The position numbers and the translations under genes were made by a program. Below are positions 51,256 to 63,631 of a stretch of DNA of 64,000 nucleotides, piece by piece. Below the pieces are notes generated by a model, which was not told the origin of the DNA, searched no databases, and was given only the letters and a program-made list of their open reading frames with translations. Each line of letters starts with the position of its first letter. Position 1 is the first letter of the stretch. Source of the stretch: Blastocladiella emersonii ATCC 22665 (lineage: Eukaryota; Blastocladiomycota; Blastocladiomycetes; Blastocladiales; Blastocladiaceae); NCBI GenBank assembly GCA_025594325.1, contig JANHCV010000005.1, forward strand, positions 709,501 through 773,500, given 5' to 3'.

Positions 51256-51964
51256 TTAGTTCCCCACAGGCTTAGCCGCGCCGGGCGCTGCCGCGGCCTC
51301 CTTGGACGCGGCCGACTCCTCGTCGTTCCCGTCGCACGGCGGCGGGATCGGCGAGCTCGGGTCGATGGGCGGGTGCGCGACCTTGCCGACGCGGAAGTAC
51401 TTGTCGCTGTTCTCGTAGAAGCTGCGCCACTCGTCGACCGACTTGAGCTCGTCGGGCGTGAGCCCGCGCAGGTCGGGCGTCAGGTGGGTCTGGAAGCAGC
51501 CCGTCACGAACGCGCGGCCCGCGTCCCGGCCCGAGAAGAAGCTGTACCCGCCGCCTGGGCCGTAGTACTCGCGGCCGGCCGTCACGTCGAACACGTCGCC
51601 CATCACCGCCAAGTAGATGGGCAGCGTCGGGTCGGTCCCGTTGTACAGCGCCAGCTCGGCGGGGGTTAGGGTGAGCGACGGCTGCAGGTACTGCGCCTTG
51701 AGCCGCGCGAGCGTCGGCGGGGCGTAGTTCCACGTGAAGTTGCCGTTGATCTACACGTATGCACGGGTCAGCGCTCGTGCTGACGACGGAAAGAGCAAGG
51801 AGAGCGCGTACGAGGTACGACAGCGCGGCAGCGAGCCCAACGAGGATCGCGACGAGGTTCAGCACACCGACGCAGATGTCGCGCGCGGAGCGGGCGCCGC
51901 CCTTGGCCGGCTTGCGCGCGGGCTTGGCCTTGGGGTCGTAATGCAGCCGGTTAGCGTGCACCAT
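51256..51964 (-). CDS. Neuferricin/MAPR-type cytochrome b5-like protein
   Basis: Exons 51964-51812 and 51750-51256 with a 61-bp phase-0 intron (GTACGC...GTGTAG) give 215 residues. A basic N-terminus precedes a signal anchor (ICVGVLNLVAILVGLAAALSYL, about 30-51). The b5-like heme/steroid-binding fold follows: LTPAELALYNGTD, IYLAVMGDVFDVTAGREYYGPGGGY, then FSGRDAGRAFVTGCF and SVDEWRSFYENSDKYFRVGKV. The YYGPGGGY motif with no second heme histidine is typical of the MAPR/neudesin/neuferricin group, where tyrosine ligates heme. The C-terminus is Ala-rich. Its stop is 184 bp from the convergent eIF3m stop. Confidence 0.85.
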
Positions 51965-54058
51965 TGTGGCCGTGATGCGTTACAGTGCGAGGTGGTGATG
52001 GAGAGCAAGGGAGAGGCGCGTCGCGTCGATGCAAAGTGGTCGGCGCGTCGCCATGAGGTCCAGATCACCGACCGCCGCGGCGTCGAAGCTCTCGGCGCTG
52101 AGACCTCGCTGTGCATGCAGCGCTGGATCACGGAGCTGTACATGATGCATTCATGATGGTGATCCATGGCCGAAGATGGGCGGGAAGCTCCTCCCTCGCG
52201 TCGAGGGCGAGGATGGGCGCGGACCCACACCCCTTTCGCGGCAACCATCGTGGCGGCGACGACGGCGCCGGCCGCGCAGCACGCGTGCATGTGGCGGCAG
52301 GGACCTGAAACCTCTGCGCTCAAGTCGGTGCGAAGCTGCGGCGTAGCGCGACCAAACGACGCCCTCGATGGCCTGATCATGTCGGGTCGCCGCCCGCTGC
52401 CCGCGGCGCGTTGAAACTTTGAGCCTCGAAGTTGGAGTCGCCCGCCCGCGCAAGCACGCGAGGTTGCGCGGCGAAGAACGTGCGCGGCGGCGAGCGTTGC
52501 GGTCCAGCGAGGCACGCGGGGACCCACGCGTGTCGGGCGGCTCAGCAGGTGCGGCGACGCCCCCGCCTGCGCCACAGTCCGCCGGCCGCCACATCGCGAT
52601 GGCCGCGATTCCGTGGTTGGTCGAGCAATGGACGCCGGCCAATCCCCCGCTAAACGCACCCAATCGACGCGCTCACGCGGCCTTTGCGCGGCACGGCGCG
52701 GGCTGCTGTATCAGCCACGGATCGGAGCCCTTGTCAAGGGACGCGAGGAGGAGGAGGAGGAGGAGGAGGAGGAGGAGGAGGAGGAGGATGATGGCGGTGG
52801 TGATGACCGCGTCTTCGTCCCTGCGACCGCGTCGCAGAACATGACCGGTGGCGGCGGCAGCGGTGGCGAAGACGCCGAGGGCGATGCCTCAGGGACGACA
52901 CGGGCGCCGCCTTGTTCACGGCGGTGAGCTCTTAAAAAGCGCCCGGCGGCGGCGACGATGGCGCGAGCGCTCGCCCCGGGCGCGCGGGTCTCCGGTGGCG
53001 AAACCCGGCCAAGACGCTTCACGTGATGGGCGCCCACTCACTCGGCAAATTTCGCACGCGTTTCAGCAGCTGGCCACGCGGGCGAGCGGGCGGGCGGCGA
53101 GGGGGGTGGATACGCCCATACAAGCGACCCGCCGGCCTTATTCTGGACCGCTTGCTTGTGTGTCGCCACCACCGCCTCGCGGGCGCCTGCATGCGGGCGC
53201 CTGCCCACCGTCGCCACCGACGCTCAAAACCGCGCCGGCCCCGCATCCCTCGCTGCTTCTCTCGCCCCACTCTCGCACGCTAGCTCGTTCGTCTGTGGTA
53301 TGCTACCGCCGACTCCCTCGCTCGAGTGATGCTGCTGCTGCTGCTGCTCCACCTTCGACATCCTCCTCCCGAGCCCGCTCCTCTGTCACCTCGCCGCCGT
53401 CCTCGCCGTGGCTACCAACATCGCCGCCGCCTCCACCCCGCATCCCTTGTGGCGCCCGTCGATCCTCCTCCTTCCTCGTCTCGTCTCGGCCACGGCCACC
53501 CGTGGCCGGCGCCGACCCTCGCTCGCGAGCCCCGATCGAATCAACCGCCGCCGTGCGACGTCTCGGAGCTGGCCTGGCTTCGGCGTGCGTGGCGCCACAC
53601 GCGGCGGGCCCTTGCAGTCTTGCATGGACGAGATCCCTCGGGGCGTCGTGGCGGCGGCCCTTGTCGGTCACCGCGCTTCGCCCAACGTAGGCCTCGCTCG
53701 CTCGCAGGACATCCTGCAGGGTCGGCGTGGGGCGGCCGCAGCCTTCGCCGCACCCTGCCGCAGCGCTCCGCCCTCGCCGTCGTCCATTGGCCGTGCACTG
53801 AATCTCGGCGGTCATGCGCACGGGTCGCCGCCGTCGTTGTCGCTGACCACTGCGGCAGCGGCGGAAGCGAGTGTGGCGAAAAACGGGATCCGGCTGTCGG
53901 GTGGCGCTGCAGCACGTTTTCCTCGCCGATCACTCGCCCATCGCCCGCCCGCTCCTCTCCTCTCCTCTCTCCCACTCTCGCGGCAGTATCACTCGAGACC
54001 CATGCAACTTGACTAGATCACCGTCGTCTAACTCGCCGCATCGTCTCCAGGTCCTCCT
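51965..54058. other. Two-kilobase gene-free region upstream of the CAP-protein gene
   Basis: Open frames here have low-complexity Arg/Pro/Ser composition on both strands and no domains, so I call none of them. The region holds a GAG microsatellite (listed separately), GCGCGTCGCGTC near 52,016, and CCAAT next to CCGCTAAAC (52647-52655). The latter 9-mer is also present upstream of the other secreted-repeat gene (60544-60552). A long regulatory region or an unrecognised noncoding transcript is possible. Confidence 0.4.
52745..52789. repeat. GAG trinucleotide microsatellite
   Basis: About 15 perfect GAG units in otherwise gene-free DNA. Confidence 0.9.
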
Positions 54059-54178
54059 TTAGACGCAAGTCCTAGATTTATAGAAGCCTGATATCCTCGT
54101 CAGTGCACCTCTACGCTTGCACCAACCACCACTCCCTCCACCCCCTCCCCACCCCCACCCACCAACCTCATCTCTATC
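54059..54178 (+). promoter_or_regulatory. Core promoter and leader of the CAP-protein gene
   Basis: TTAGACG at 54059-54065 is followed 13 bp later by TATAG (54079-54083), about 100 bp before the ATG, and by a C/A-rich leader (CCACCAACC). The gene at 61529-63085 has the same arrangement. Confidence 0.5.
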
Positions 54179-55975
54179 ATGAAGTTCGCCGCTGTTGCCG
54201 CCGCCACCCTGGCGTTCGCCGCCGCCGTCGAGGCCAACAAGTCGTCGGGCGGTGACGGCTCGACCCCCGCGCCCGTCACGACCAAGTACGAGCAGGGCAA
54301 CGTGCCCCAGATCATCACGTACGCGCTCGAGCACCTCAACAACATCCGCGCGTCCAAGGGCCTGCAGCCCCTGTGCATCAACAAGGCCCTCCAGGCCTCG
54401 GCCCAGGACCAGTCCAACTGGATGGCGTCGGTCGGCAAGCTCGACCACCGCCCCGACACGTTCGAGCGCTTCGACGGCTACGGCTACGCCCAGAACGTGC
54501 CCCGCGCCGAGAACATTGCCGTGAACCAGATCGGCGTGTCCAAGGGCGGCTGCTTCGGCCAGTACAACTCGATCGCCGTCAAGGACGACACCACCTCGGC
54601 CGCCTACACCACCGACTGCGCCTGGTACCAGTCGCCCGGCCACTACAAGAACATGATGACCCCCGGCTTCAACCAGGTCGGCATCGCCTACACCAAGGGC
54701 AACTGGATGGGCTCGCCCTCGTACTACTGGACCCAGAACTTTGGTACCTCGGCCCAGCCCTGCGTCTCCAACGACTACAAGCCGGCGCCCGCCCCGGCCC
54801 CGAAGCCCGAGGAGCCCAAGCCCAAGCCGTACGTGCCCGCCCCGGCCCCGGCCCCGAAGCCGAAGCCCGAGGAGCCCAAGCCCAAGCCGTACGTGCCCGC
54901 CCCCGCCGAGGAGCCCAAGCCCAAGCCGTACGTGCCCAAGCCGGCCGAGGAGCCCAAGCCCGAGCCCAAGAAGACGTACTCGCCCGCCCCGACCCCCGCC
55001 AAGACCGAGGAGCCCCCCAAGAAGACGTACCCCGTCGTGACCCCGACCCCGACCCCGGCCAAGACCGCCACCGAGATCCCCAAGGAGACGTACCCCGCCA
55101 AGAAGACGACCACCGAGGAGCCCAAGAAGACGTACCCCGTCGTCGTCCCGACCCCCGTCAAGACCGCCACCGAGGTCCCCACGGCCACGTACCCCGTCAA
55201 GACCGCCACCGAGGTCCCGACCGCCACCTACCCCGTCGACACCCCCAAGAAGACGGTCAAGAAGTGCAAGAAGTGGATCAAGGGCGGCAAGAAGACCCCC
55301 GTCGCCACCACCCCCGCTGGCTACGGCAAGGACGCCGAGGTGCCCACCGCCACCACGCCCGCTGGCTACGGCAAGGACGACGAGGTCCCGACCGCCACGA
55401 CCCCCGCCGGTTACGGCAAGGACGCCGAGGTCCCCACGGCCACCACTCCCGCCGGTGACTACTCGTACGGCAAGGGTGCCGAGGTCCCCGCCGTCGTTCC
55501 CACCACCCCCGCTGGCTACGGCAAGGACACCCCCAAGCCCGCCGAGACCACGCCCGCCGGCTACGCCAAGGACACGCCCGCGCCCGTCGCCACCCCCTCG
55601 ACCCCCGCCGGCGACTACTCGTACGGCAAGGGTGCCGAGGTCCCCGCCGTCGTCCCCACCACTCCCGCTGGCTACGGCAAGGACGCCGAGGTGCCCACCG
55701 CCACCACCCCCGCTGGCTACGGCAAGGACGCCGAGGTCCCGACCGCCACCACCCCCGCCGGCGGCGACTACTCGTACGGCAACGGCGCCGAGGTCCCCGC
55801 GGCCACCACCCCCGCTGGTGAGTACGTTGCCCCCACGACCGAAGAGTACTCGTACGGCGCTGCCCCCGCGCCCGTCCCGGCCCCCGCGCCCGTGAAGCCC
55901 GCGTACGGCCGCAAGGCCGTCGAGACCCCCAAGGCCGAGGCCGTGCCCGCCTACACCGGCGAGTCGTTCTACTGA
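54179..55975 (+). CDS. Secreted CAP/PR-1 protein with long proline-rich repeat tail
   Basis: Intronless, 598 residues. A signal peptide (MKFAAVAAATLAFAAAVEA) precedes a CAP domain (about 30-200): LNNIRASKGLQPLCIN, WMASVGKLDHRPDTF, AENIAVNQ, WYQSPGHYKNMMTPGFNQVG and YYWTQNFGT. The remaining 400 residues are low complexity: PKPEEPKPKPYVPAP units, then KTYPVVTPTP and TATEVPTATYPV units, a KKCKKWIKGGKK patch, and about ten copies of the form TTPAGYGKDAEVPTA with GDYSYGKG variants. The end is GESFY. Codon choice is strongly biased to C-ending codons, as for a highly expressed gene. CAP proteins bind sterols or act at cell surfaces; the tail suggests a wall or matrix protein. It shares its repeats with the gene at 61529-63085. 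Confidence 0.88.
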   Translation: MKFAAVAAATLAFAAAVEANKSSGGDGSTPAPVTTKYEQGNVPQIITYALEHLNNIRASKGLQPLCINKALQASAQDQSNWMASVGKLDHRPDTFERFDGYGYAQNVPRAENIAVNQIGVSKGGCFGQYNSIAVKDDTTSAAYTTDCAWYQSPGHYKNMMTPGFNQVGIAYTKGNWMGSPSYYWTQNFGTSAQPCVSNDYKPAPAPAPKPEEPKPKPYVPAPAPAPKPKPEEPKPKPYVPAPAEEPKPKPYVPKPAEEPKPEPKKTYSPAPTPAKTEEPPKKTYPVVTPTPTPAKTATEIPKETYPAKKTTTEEPKKTYPVVVPTPVKTATEVPTATYPVKTATEVPTATYPVDTPKKTVKKCKKWIKGGKKTPVATTPAGYGKDAEVPTATTPAGYGKDDEVPTATTPAGYGKDAEVPTATTPAGDYSYGKGAEVPAVVPTTPAGYGKDTPKPAETTPAGYAKDTPAPVATPSTPAGDYSYGKGAEVPAVVPTTPAGYGKDAEVPTATTPAGYGKDAEVPTATTPAGGDYSYGNGAEVPAATTPAGEYVAPTTEEYSYGAAPAPVPAPAPVKPAYGRKAVETPKAEAVPAYTGESFY

Positions 55976-56449
55976 ACGGCCTCGTCGTAGATGCTGATCC
56001 GGGTTTTTGATTCTTCTCCATTTTGTGTAAACAACGTTCTCTCTCTCCTCCCTCATTTTGTGATGGATTCCTCTCTTCTCTCGAAAAAAAGAAACGGCGC
56101 GGAAGGTGGCCTCGGCCACTTTCTCGCCCTTCGACCCATCATCCATCCTCGGTGTGCACCTGGCGTGCCTGCCTCTCCTCGCTTGCGCAACCCGCATATA
56201 ACCATGTAATAGACGCGCTCTTCATCCAACCCTTGGTCTTTCATGAGCGGATTCGGCGAAGCGAGAAGAAAAACGCGTCGCGTCGCGTCGCGTCGGCTCG
56301 CGTCTCCTCAACCGGATCATGTGAGGCCACTTGACGTGTCGCTCTCACCCGCACGCGACCGCGCGACCGCGCTCGTTCGCGACGCTTCTCCCTCGACGCG
56401 CTTGCCCCCTCAGCCCCTGCCTGCAACGCAGAACGCAACGTATACGCAA
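55976..56449. other. 3' region of the CAP gene and RVB1 promoter
   Basis: 474 bp. Near 56,274-56,296 the sequence ACGCGTCGCGTCGCGTCGCGTCGG contains a tandem CGCGT array about 150 bp before the RVB1 start. No gene is seen. Confidence 0.4.
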
Positions 56450-57957
<1,508 letters not shown>

Positions 57958-58227
57958 TGGTCGGGGTTGGTAGTCATGGCATGCGTGTAATTTGATTTTG
58001 TGCAATCATCCACGGGTGTCTCGCAGCGGACGTGAGACATGGTTCGCGTTCCCCTCGGTTACGGCGCACGTGCGAGTGAAAGCAACCGCCGCGCCGCTGC
58101 CCGTCGGTCGGTTGCGCGTGCGTGGCCGCCGCCTCCTCGCTCTCTCACGCTTCGCTTCCTTACTCTCCCTCACACCAAGCAATTACGTCTCCCACTGCAA
58201 CGTAATCAACCCACGGATTAGAACGCA

Positions 58228-60119
58228 ATGCCCAAGGAACAACCCCGCCGTTCCAACACCAAGTCTGCGCGCGGTATGCGTCCATCGCCGTCGCGCGGCG
58301 GTCCCTGCCCAACCGCAACTTACGCCGTGCCGCCACCAATCTAGTGAAGCCCACGTCGCCCGCCAGCGCGACCAAGACGACGCGCAAGGTCGCGACGCCC
58401 GCCCGCACCACCACGCGCACCACGCGCTCGGCCGCTTCCGCTGCCGCCGCCACGCCGTCCAAGCCGACCACGGCCAAGGCGACGGTCAAGAAGCCCGCCA
58501 AGGGCGCTACCTCGCCCGTCGCTGCGACCGCCACCGCGGCGCCGAAGCGCGGCCGCGGACGCCCGCCCAAGAACGCCGCCGCTACCGCTGCCGCCGACGC
58601 TGAGGCGCCCGCGACGCCGAAACGTTCGGCTCGCGCTGCTTCGTCCCGCGCTACCGCGGCTGCTACCATGGCGAGCTCGGCGACGCCCACGGCGCGTACC
58701 CCGCGTGCCGCGTCCAAGCCGCGCGCGCCGCCCAAGGTCATCGAGGGCGACTTCGCGACGCCCGCGCGCGCCGAGCAGTCGGGGATGCTGTTCGTGATGG
58801 GCAACGGCGACGGCGGGCAGCTCGGGCTCGGGCCCAACCGCAAGGACGCGTACAAGCCGTACCCGGTCGCCGCGCTCAAGGAGGAGCCCGTCGTCGACGT
58901 TGTCGCCGGCGGGATGCACACGCTGGCGCTGACCAAGAACGGGACCGTGTACTCGTGGGGCGTCAACGACGAGGGCGCGCTCGGCCGCGCGGTGCCCGAG
59001 GACGGCGACTGCGACGTGGCGGCGATCCCGGGCTCGGCCGAGCTCAACTTCGTCAAGCTCGCCGCCGGCGACAGCATCTCGCTCGGGCTCACGGGCGACG
59101 GCAAGATCTACGCGTGGGGCACGTTCCGCAGCGAGCAGGCGGCCGGCGGGCTCGGGTTCTCGGCGCAGACCAAGAACGCGACCTCGCCGCAGCTGCTCGA
59201 CCAGGGCGTGTTTGCGCAGCACCGGTGGATCGATATCGCGGCCGGCGACAACCACGCGCTCGCGCTCACGTCGACGGGCCGCGTGTACGGGTGGGGCAAC
59301 ACGGAGATGGGCCAGTGCGGGTTCCGCACGCACCACCCGAAGCTCGGCCTGACGCCGCGCCTGCTCAAGTTTGGCGGGCGCCGCAACCACAAGATCACGT
59401 CGATTGCGTGCGGGTCGTTCCACTCCATGGCCATTGACGAGGACGGCGACCTGTGGATGTTCGGACTCAACAACTGGGGCCAGTGCGGCCGCCACACGTC
59501 CGTCAACCCGTTGTACGAGCCGGCGTTCATCACGCTGCCGCCCGACACGTCGGTCGTCGCCGCGGCCGGCGGCGAGCACCACACACTGGCGCTGCTCGAC
59601 GACGGGCGCGTGCTCGCGTTCGGCCGCAGCTCCGGGTGCGAGCTCGGGCTCGGCGAGCTCGTGAACCTCGACCCCGTCACGGGCGAGCCCACGGCGCAGA
59701 AGATGTTCGCCACCGAGACCACGCCCGACGGCCAGGAGATCCAGTCCGAGATCCCCTCGCACATCATGCTCCCGACCCCGCAGCCCGCGTACCCGACCAA
59801 GGTCACCAAGATCGCCGCGGGGACTCACCACTGCATGGCCATCACCGACGACGGCACCGTGTACCGGTGGGGCACCAACGGGTCCGCCCAGCTCGGCACG
59901 GGCTCGGCCGCGTTCGAGGCCGACGACGAGGCCGAGGACGACCAGAGCACGCCGCTCGCGTTCGACTTCTCCAAGTCGGGCGCTAAGGGTATCGCTGCCG
60001 CGTGCGGCGCACAGCACTCGGTCCTGCTGCTGTCCAAGCCCGCCAAGAAGCCCGCCGCGGCCGCGCCCGCGCCGACGGCTAACGGCGACGTCGAGATGCC
60101 GCCAGCCTCGCAGTCGTAA
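58228..60119 (+). CDS. RCC1: RCC1-type Ran guanine nucleotide exchange factor
   Basis: Exons 58228-58273 and 58345-60119 with a 71-bp phase-1 intron (GTATGC...TCTAG) give 606 residues. The N-terminal 165 residues are Lys/Ala/Thr/Pro-rich with an AT-hook-like PKRGRGRPPKN (about 85-95), suited to chromatin binding. Seven RCC1 blades follow: GNGDGGQLGLG, GGMHTLALTKNGTVYSWG, GDSISLGLTGDGKIYAWG, GDNHALALTSTGRVYGWGN, GSFHSMAIDEDGDLWMFG, GEHHTLALLDDGRVLAFG and GTHHCMAITDDGTVYRWG. The product loads Ran with GTP on chromatin. An acidic insert (DDEAEDD) lies in the last blade. Confidence 0.93.
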
Positions 60120-61425
60120 GCGACTGTGCGACCGACCGACCTTTTTGGATCATCCTCGAGCTCCTCATCCTCTCACCCCTCCCTTCCCTCCCTTTCTCTC
60201 GTCCACGACCACCACCTCCATCGTCTCCTATTTAATCAACACTGCGGTTGTACATCTCTCGCTTGACCTGGCTCGGCCGCGTCAGGGACCGCGACGGCGG
60301 CCATCACAGGCACGATCAGACGCCGGGAGGCGACGCCGCGCACGACGCCCAGCACGACGCCCACCACACCGTGAACAACGAAACGTGTCCCTGATGTTGG
60401 CCGCGGCGGTGCCGGCGGCAGAAGAGCGCGTCCGGGGCTGCGCGGCGCGCCGCACGCCTACGCGGCAGATCAGGGTTTTATCACGGTGAAACGGCGGTCA
60501 CGCGGGAGGCGGAAATCCCGCGGGACACGGCGATTGGCCCGTTCCGCTAAACACCTGCCGCAATATGGGCAGCTGTGGCGGAAGTGGGCGTTTCAACGTG
60601 CATGCAGCAGAGAAAACAAAGGCGTCACTCGCCGGCCGGCGTGTGGGCCCATCTTGCGCCTCATGACCACCGAGTCGGACGGCAGGCGGGCGCCGACGCT
60701 GCCGCCGCCCTCGCCGCCCCCTCCCCCGCGGCCCGCGGCCCGCCGCTCTCTCTCTCGGCCTTGAAAGGCTCGCGGGGGATGTGCTACGACTTGGACTCGA
60801 GTTTGCTCTTCTGCCTTCACGCTCTCCAACCACACGCACTGCGCTTCCTTCGGCAACGATGTACGTGCCGCCGCGCCCGCGCACTCGCTCATGCATCTCC
60901 ACCTCTTCGGCCATTGGCGCCAGCAGCAGCTTCCAGGGATCCACCAGCAGCAGCTCGGCGCAGTACGAGCGCACTCGACGTCGTGGCGGCCGTGGCGCCG
61001 TCTACCTCGCTTCTCGAACCTCGTCGTGCAGGCGGCGCAGCCTTGCATGTGTCGATGTGGCGCTTCGGCTGCAGCACCAGGGACTCGCCCATGCACTCGC
61101 TCGTCTACTCGAGCCGTCGCCGGCTTCGTCGTGCTTTCTCGCCGTCATGGCGACCGACGGCAGCGGCAGGACTCGCGGCCGACCCGCACGTTCTCGTTTC
61201 GGGGCCCATGCGCTTGCGAAACCACTCGCCTCGCCGGGTCTGCTCCGACCCGACCCGCCCCGCACGTTTCTGCAACGCTGCGTGCCGCCGCTACGCCACA
61301 CCGACTCGCCGCTGCTGCTGCTCGCTGGTCGCTGCTCGCCCTGCTCCGCCACCCACTCTCCCCTCTCCTCCCCGCTCTCTTCGCTCGACCACTCGCTGAC
61401 CATCTTCTCCTCACGCACTCGCAGT
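60120..61425. other. 1.3-kb gene-free region upstream of the acidic-cysteine protein gene
   Basis: Open frames here are low complexity and unsupported. It contains ATTGG (CCAAT on the minus strand) next to CCGCTAAAC at 60544-60552, a 9-mer shared with the region upstream of the CAP-protein gene, and an extended CT-rich zone towards 61,420. Confidence 0.4.
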
Positions 61426-61528
61426 TAGACGAGCGCTTGTATAGATCATAGACGTGGCGATCAGCAACAACCGATCTCCCCCTTTACCCACCACCCATCC
61501 CCACCAACCACACTCCACTCGTTCCAAA
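61426..61528 (+). promoter_or_regulatory. Core promoter and leader of the acidic-cysteine protein gene
   Basis: TTAGACG at 61426-61432, TATAG at 61441-61445 and a C/A-rich leader (CCCACCACCC, CCACCAACCAC) before the ATG at 61529. This is the same layout as at 54059-54178. Confidence 0.5.
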
Positions 61529-63085
61529 ATGGTGAAGCCGTCCGCCCTGACCGTCCTGTCCGTCGTTGGCCTCATGGCCTCGACCGTCGCCGCCGAGGCC
61601 GTCTACAAGCCCAAGCCGACGCCCACCGCCACCACCTCGGTTGTCGCCACCGAGGTCCCGACCCCCGCCAAGACCTACCCCGGCGCCGTCGTGCCCCCGA
61701 CCAAGCCCACCACCGTCATCCCCGGCGACTACTCGTACGGTGGCAAGACCCCCGCGCCCGTCGACACCCCCAAGCCCGTCGAGACCACCCCCGCCGAGTA
61801 CGGCTACAACGGCAAGCACGAGTACGACGAGACCGAGGACCTGTGCGTCGAGTACGAGGAGGTCGAGGAGGTCGAGGAGGACTGCGACGAGGAAGAGGAG
61901 GACGTCGAGGAGGACTGCGAGGAGGACGAGGAGGAGGACGAGGAGGAGGACTGCGAGGAGGACGAGGAGGAGGACGAGGAGGAGGACTGCGAGGAGGACG
62001 ACGAGGAGCCCGAGGAGGAGGACTGCGAGGAGGAGGTCCCCGCCCCCGTCCCGACCACGCCCACCGGCTACGGCAAGGACACGCCCGTCCCCGTCCAGAC
62101 CACGCCCGCCGGCTCGTACGAGACCCCCAAGGACACGCCCAAGCCCGCCGAGACCACCCCCGCCGGCGACTACGGCTACGGCACCCCCGCCACGCCCAAG
62201 GACACGCCCAAGGAGACCACCCCCGCTGGCTCGTACGAGACCCCCAAGGACACGCCCAAGCCCGTCCAGACCACTCCCGCTGGTGACTACGGCTACGGCA
62301 ACCCCGTCGACACGCCCAAGCCCGCCAAGACCATCCCCTCGGGCGGCTACTACGCGTCGCGCACCGAGTCGGTGATCCCGACCACCACCTCGCCCATCTA
62401 CGGCCCCGGCGGCGACTACGGCTACGGCAACCCCGTCACCACCCCCGTCCCGACCACCCCCGCCGGCTACGGCAAGGACACCCCCGCCCCGGTCCCCGCC
62501 CCGGTCCCCGCCCCGACCCAGCCCGCCGACGAGTACAACCCCGACGAGGACCTGTGCGTCGACGAGGAGGTCGAGGACGAGGAGGAGTGCGAGGACGAGG
62601 AGGATGAGGAGGAGGACTGCGAGGAGGATGACGAGGAGGACCAGGACGAGGACTGCGAGGAGGATGAGGAGGACGACGAGGAGGAGTGCGAGGAGGACGA
62701 GGAGGAGGCCGAGGAGGAGGACTGCGAGGAGGACGAGACCCCCGCCCCCGTCCCGACCACGCCCACCGGCTACGGCAAGGACGCCGAGGTCCCGACCGCC
62801 ACCACCCCCGCCGGCGGCTACGCCAAGGACACGCCCGCCCCGGTCGCCACGCCCTCGACCCCCGCCGGTGACTACTCGTACGGCGCCAAGCCCGCGCCCG
62901 TCGACACCCCCAAGCCCATCGAGACCACCCCCGCCGGTGCCGACTACTCGTACGGCGCCGTCCCCGCCCCGAAGCCCGCCCCCGTCCCCGCCTATGGCAA
63001 GACCTCGGAGGCGCCCATCGCCGCCCCCGCTGCCCCGGCTGCCCCCGCTGCCGACGCCGCTCCCTACTCGGCCTCGTTCTACTGA
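61529..63085 (+). CDS. Secreted repeat protein with two acidic, regularly cysteine-spaced blocks
   Basis: Intronless, 518 residues from the first ATG (MVKPSALTVLSVVGLMASTVAAEA, signal peptide). Two blocks of about 65 residues are almost wholly Glu/Asp, each with six cysteines spaced 10-13 residues apart, mostly as DCEED (EEEDCEEDEEEDEEEDC for example). Between and around them run TTPAGYGKD, TPAGSYETPKDTPKP and GDYGYGNP repeats like those of the CAP protein at 54179-55975. The protein ends SASFY. Codon bias is extreme towards C/G endings. No known domain is recognised. Metal or calcium binding and disulfide cross-linking in a wall or matrix are plausible from composition only. Confidence 0.85.
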   Translation: MVKPSALTVLSVVGLMASTVAAEAVYKPKPTPTATTSVVATEVPTPAKTYPGAVVPPTKPTTVIPGDYSYGGKTPAPVDTPKPVETTPAEYGYNGKHEYDETEDLCVEYEEVEEVEEDCDEEEEDVEEDCEEDEEEDEEEDCEEDEEEDEEEDCEEDDEEPEEEDCEEEVPAPVPTTPTGYGKDTPVPVQTTPAGSYETPKDTPKPAETTPAGDYGYGTPATPKDTPKETTPAGSYETPKDTPKPVQTTPAGDYGYGNPVDTPKPAKTIPSGGYYASRTESVIPTTTSPIYGPGGDYGYGNPVTTPVPTTPAGYGKDTPAPVPAPVPAPTQPADEYNPDEDLCVDEEVEDEEECEDEEDEEEDCEEDDEEDQDEDCEEDEEDDEEECEEDEEEAEEEDCEEDETPAPVPTTPTGYGKDAEVPTATTPAGGYAKDTPAPVATPSTPAGDYSYGAKPAPVDTPKPIETTPAGADYSYGAVPAPKPAPVPAYGKTSEAPIAAPAAPAAPAADAAPYSASFY

Positions 63086-63631
63086 ACGGCAACTGCGCTG
63101 CCCGACACGCGTCGTCGTCGACCATGATCGCCGCTGGTAGCATCGGTTTTGTTTGATCTGTCTTTCGTTTTTGTGTATCTTGTTTCTCTCCCTTGTGATT
63201 CCACTCGCGCCGCTCGCGGCCGCATCGTGTGATGTCCAACATGTATCTTTTGCTTCATCTTCTTCATGATCCTCGAACAGCCAGCGTCTCGCCTAAGGGA
63301 CGATTCTCCTGTTCGCTGTCGTTCGCTGACGAGTCGAGCGACTCAAGCGAGTTGCAGCGGATCAACGTCGCGGAGCCGAGCTTGGAGCAGGGAGCTTTGA
63401 GGCGAGGAACGCGTGGAGAGGAGATACGCGCCAGTCACGCTGTGGCGCAACGCGTACATCGCCCGCAAGCGTTCCAGCACTGTCCGACTGATTCGCCCGT
63501 GTGCTGCATGCGCTTCATTGGCTGTCAGGCCTGTTGCGGCTTCAGTTACCGCGGCAACAGCTTCGTCCAGCAACTGTACAACTGCCAAGTCGGCTGATCC
63601 TCCTGCCAAGTTCTGGTGATATCCATGGAAA
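63086..63631. other. 3' region and unassigned sequence
   Basis: After the acidic protein's stop there is a TGTTTGATCTG / TTTTTGTGTATCTTGTTTC 3' UTR-like run. A minus-strand helical open frame (63343-63795; LLDEAVAAVTEAATGLTANE) cannot be told apart from noncoding by eye. Confidence 0.3.

Noticed and set aside
53303-54012. Several open frames of 140-230 codons upstream of the CAP-protein gene
   Set aside because: They are Arg/Pro/Ser low-complexity in every frame, with no conserved motif and no consistent codon bias.
61002-61451. Overlapping open frames just before the acidic-cysteine protein gene
   Set aside because: Same low-complexity character; more likely promoter and leader sequence.
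61804-62064. Minus-strand Ser-rich open frame opposite the acidic blocks
   Set aside because: It is the direct antisense of GAG/GAC-rich coding sequence.
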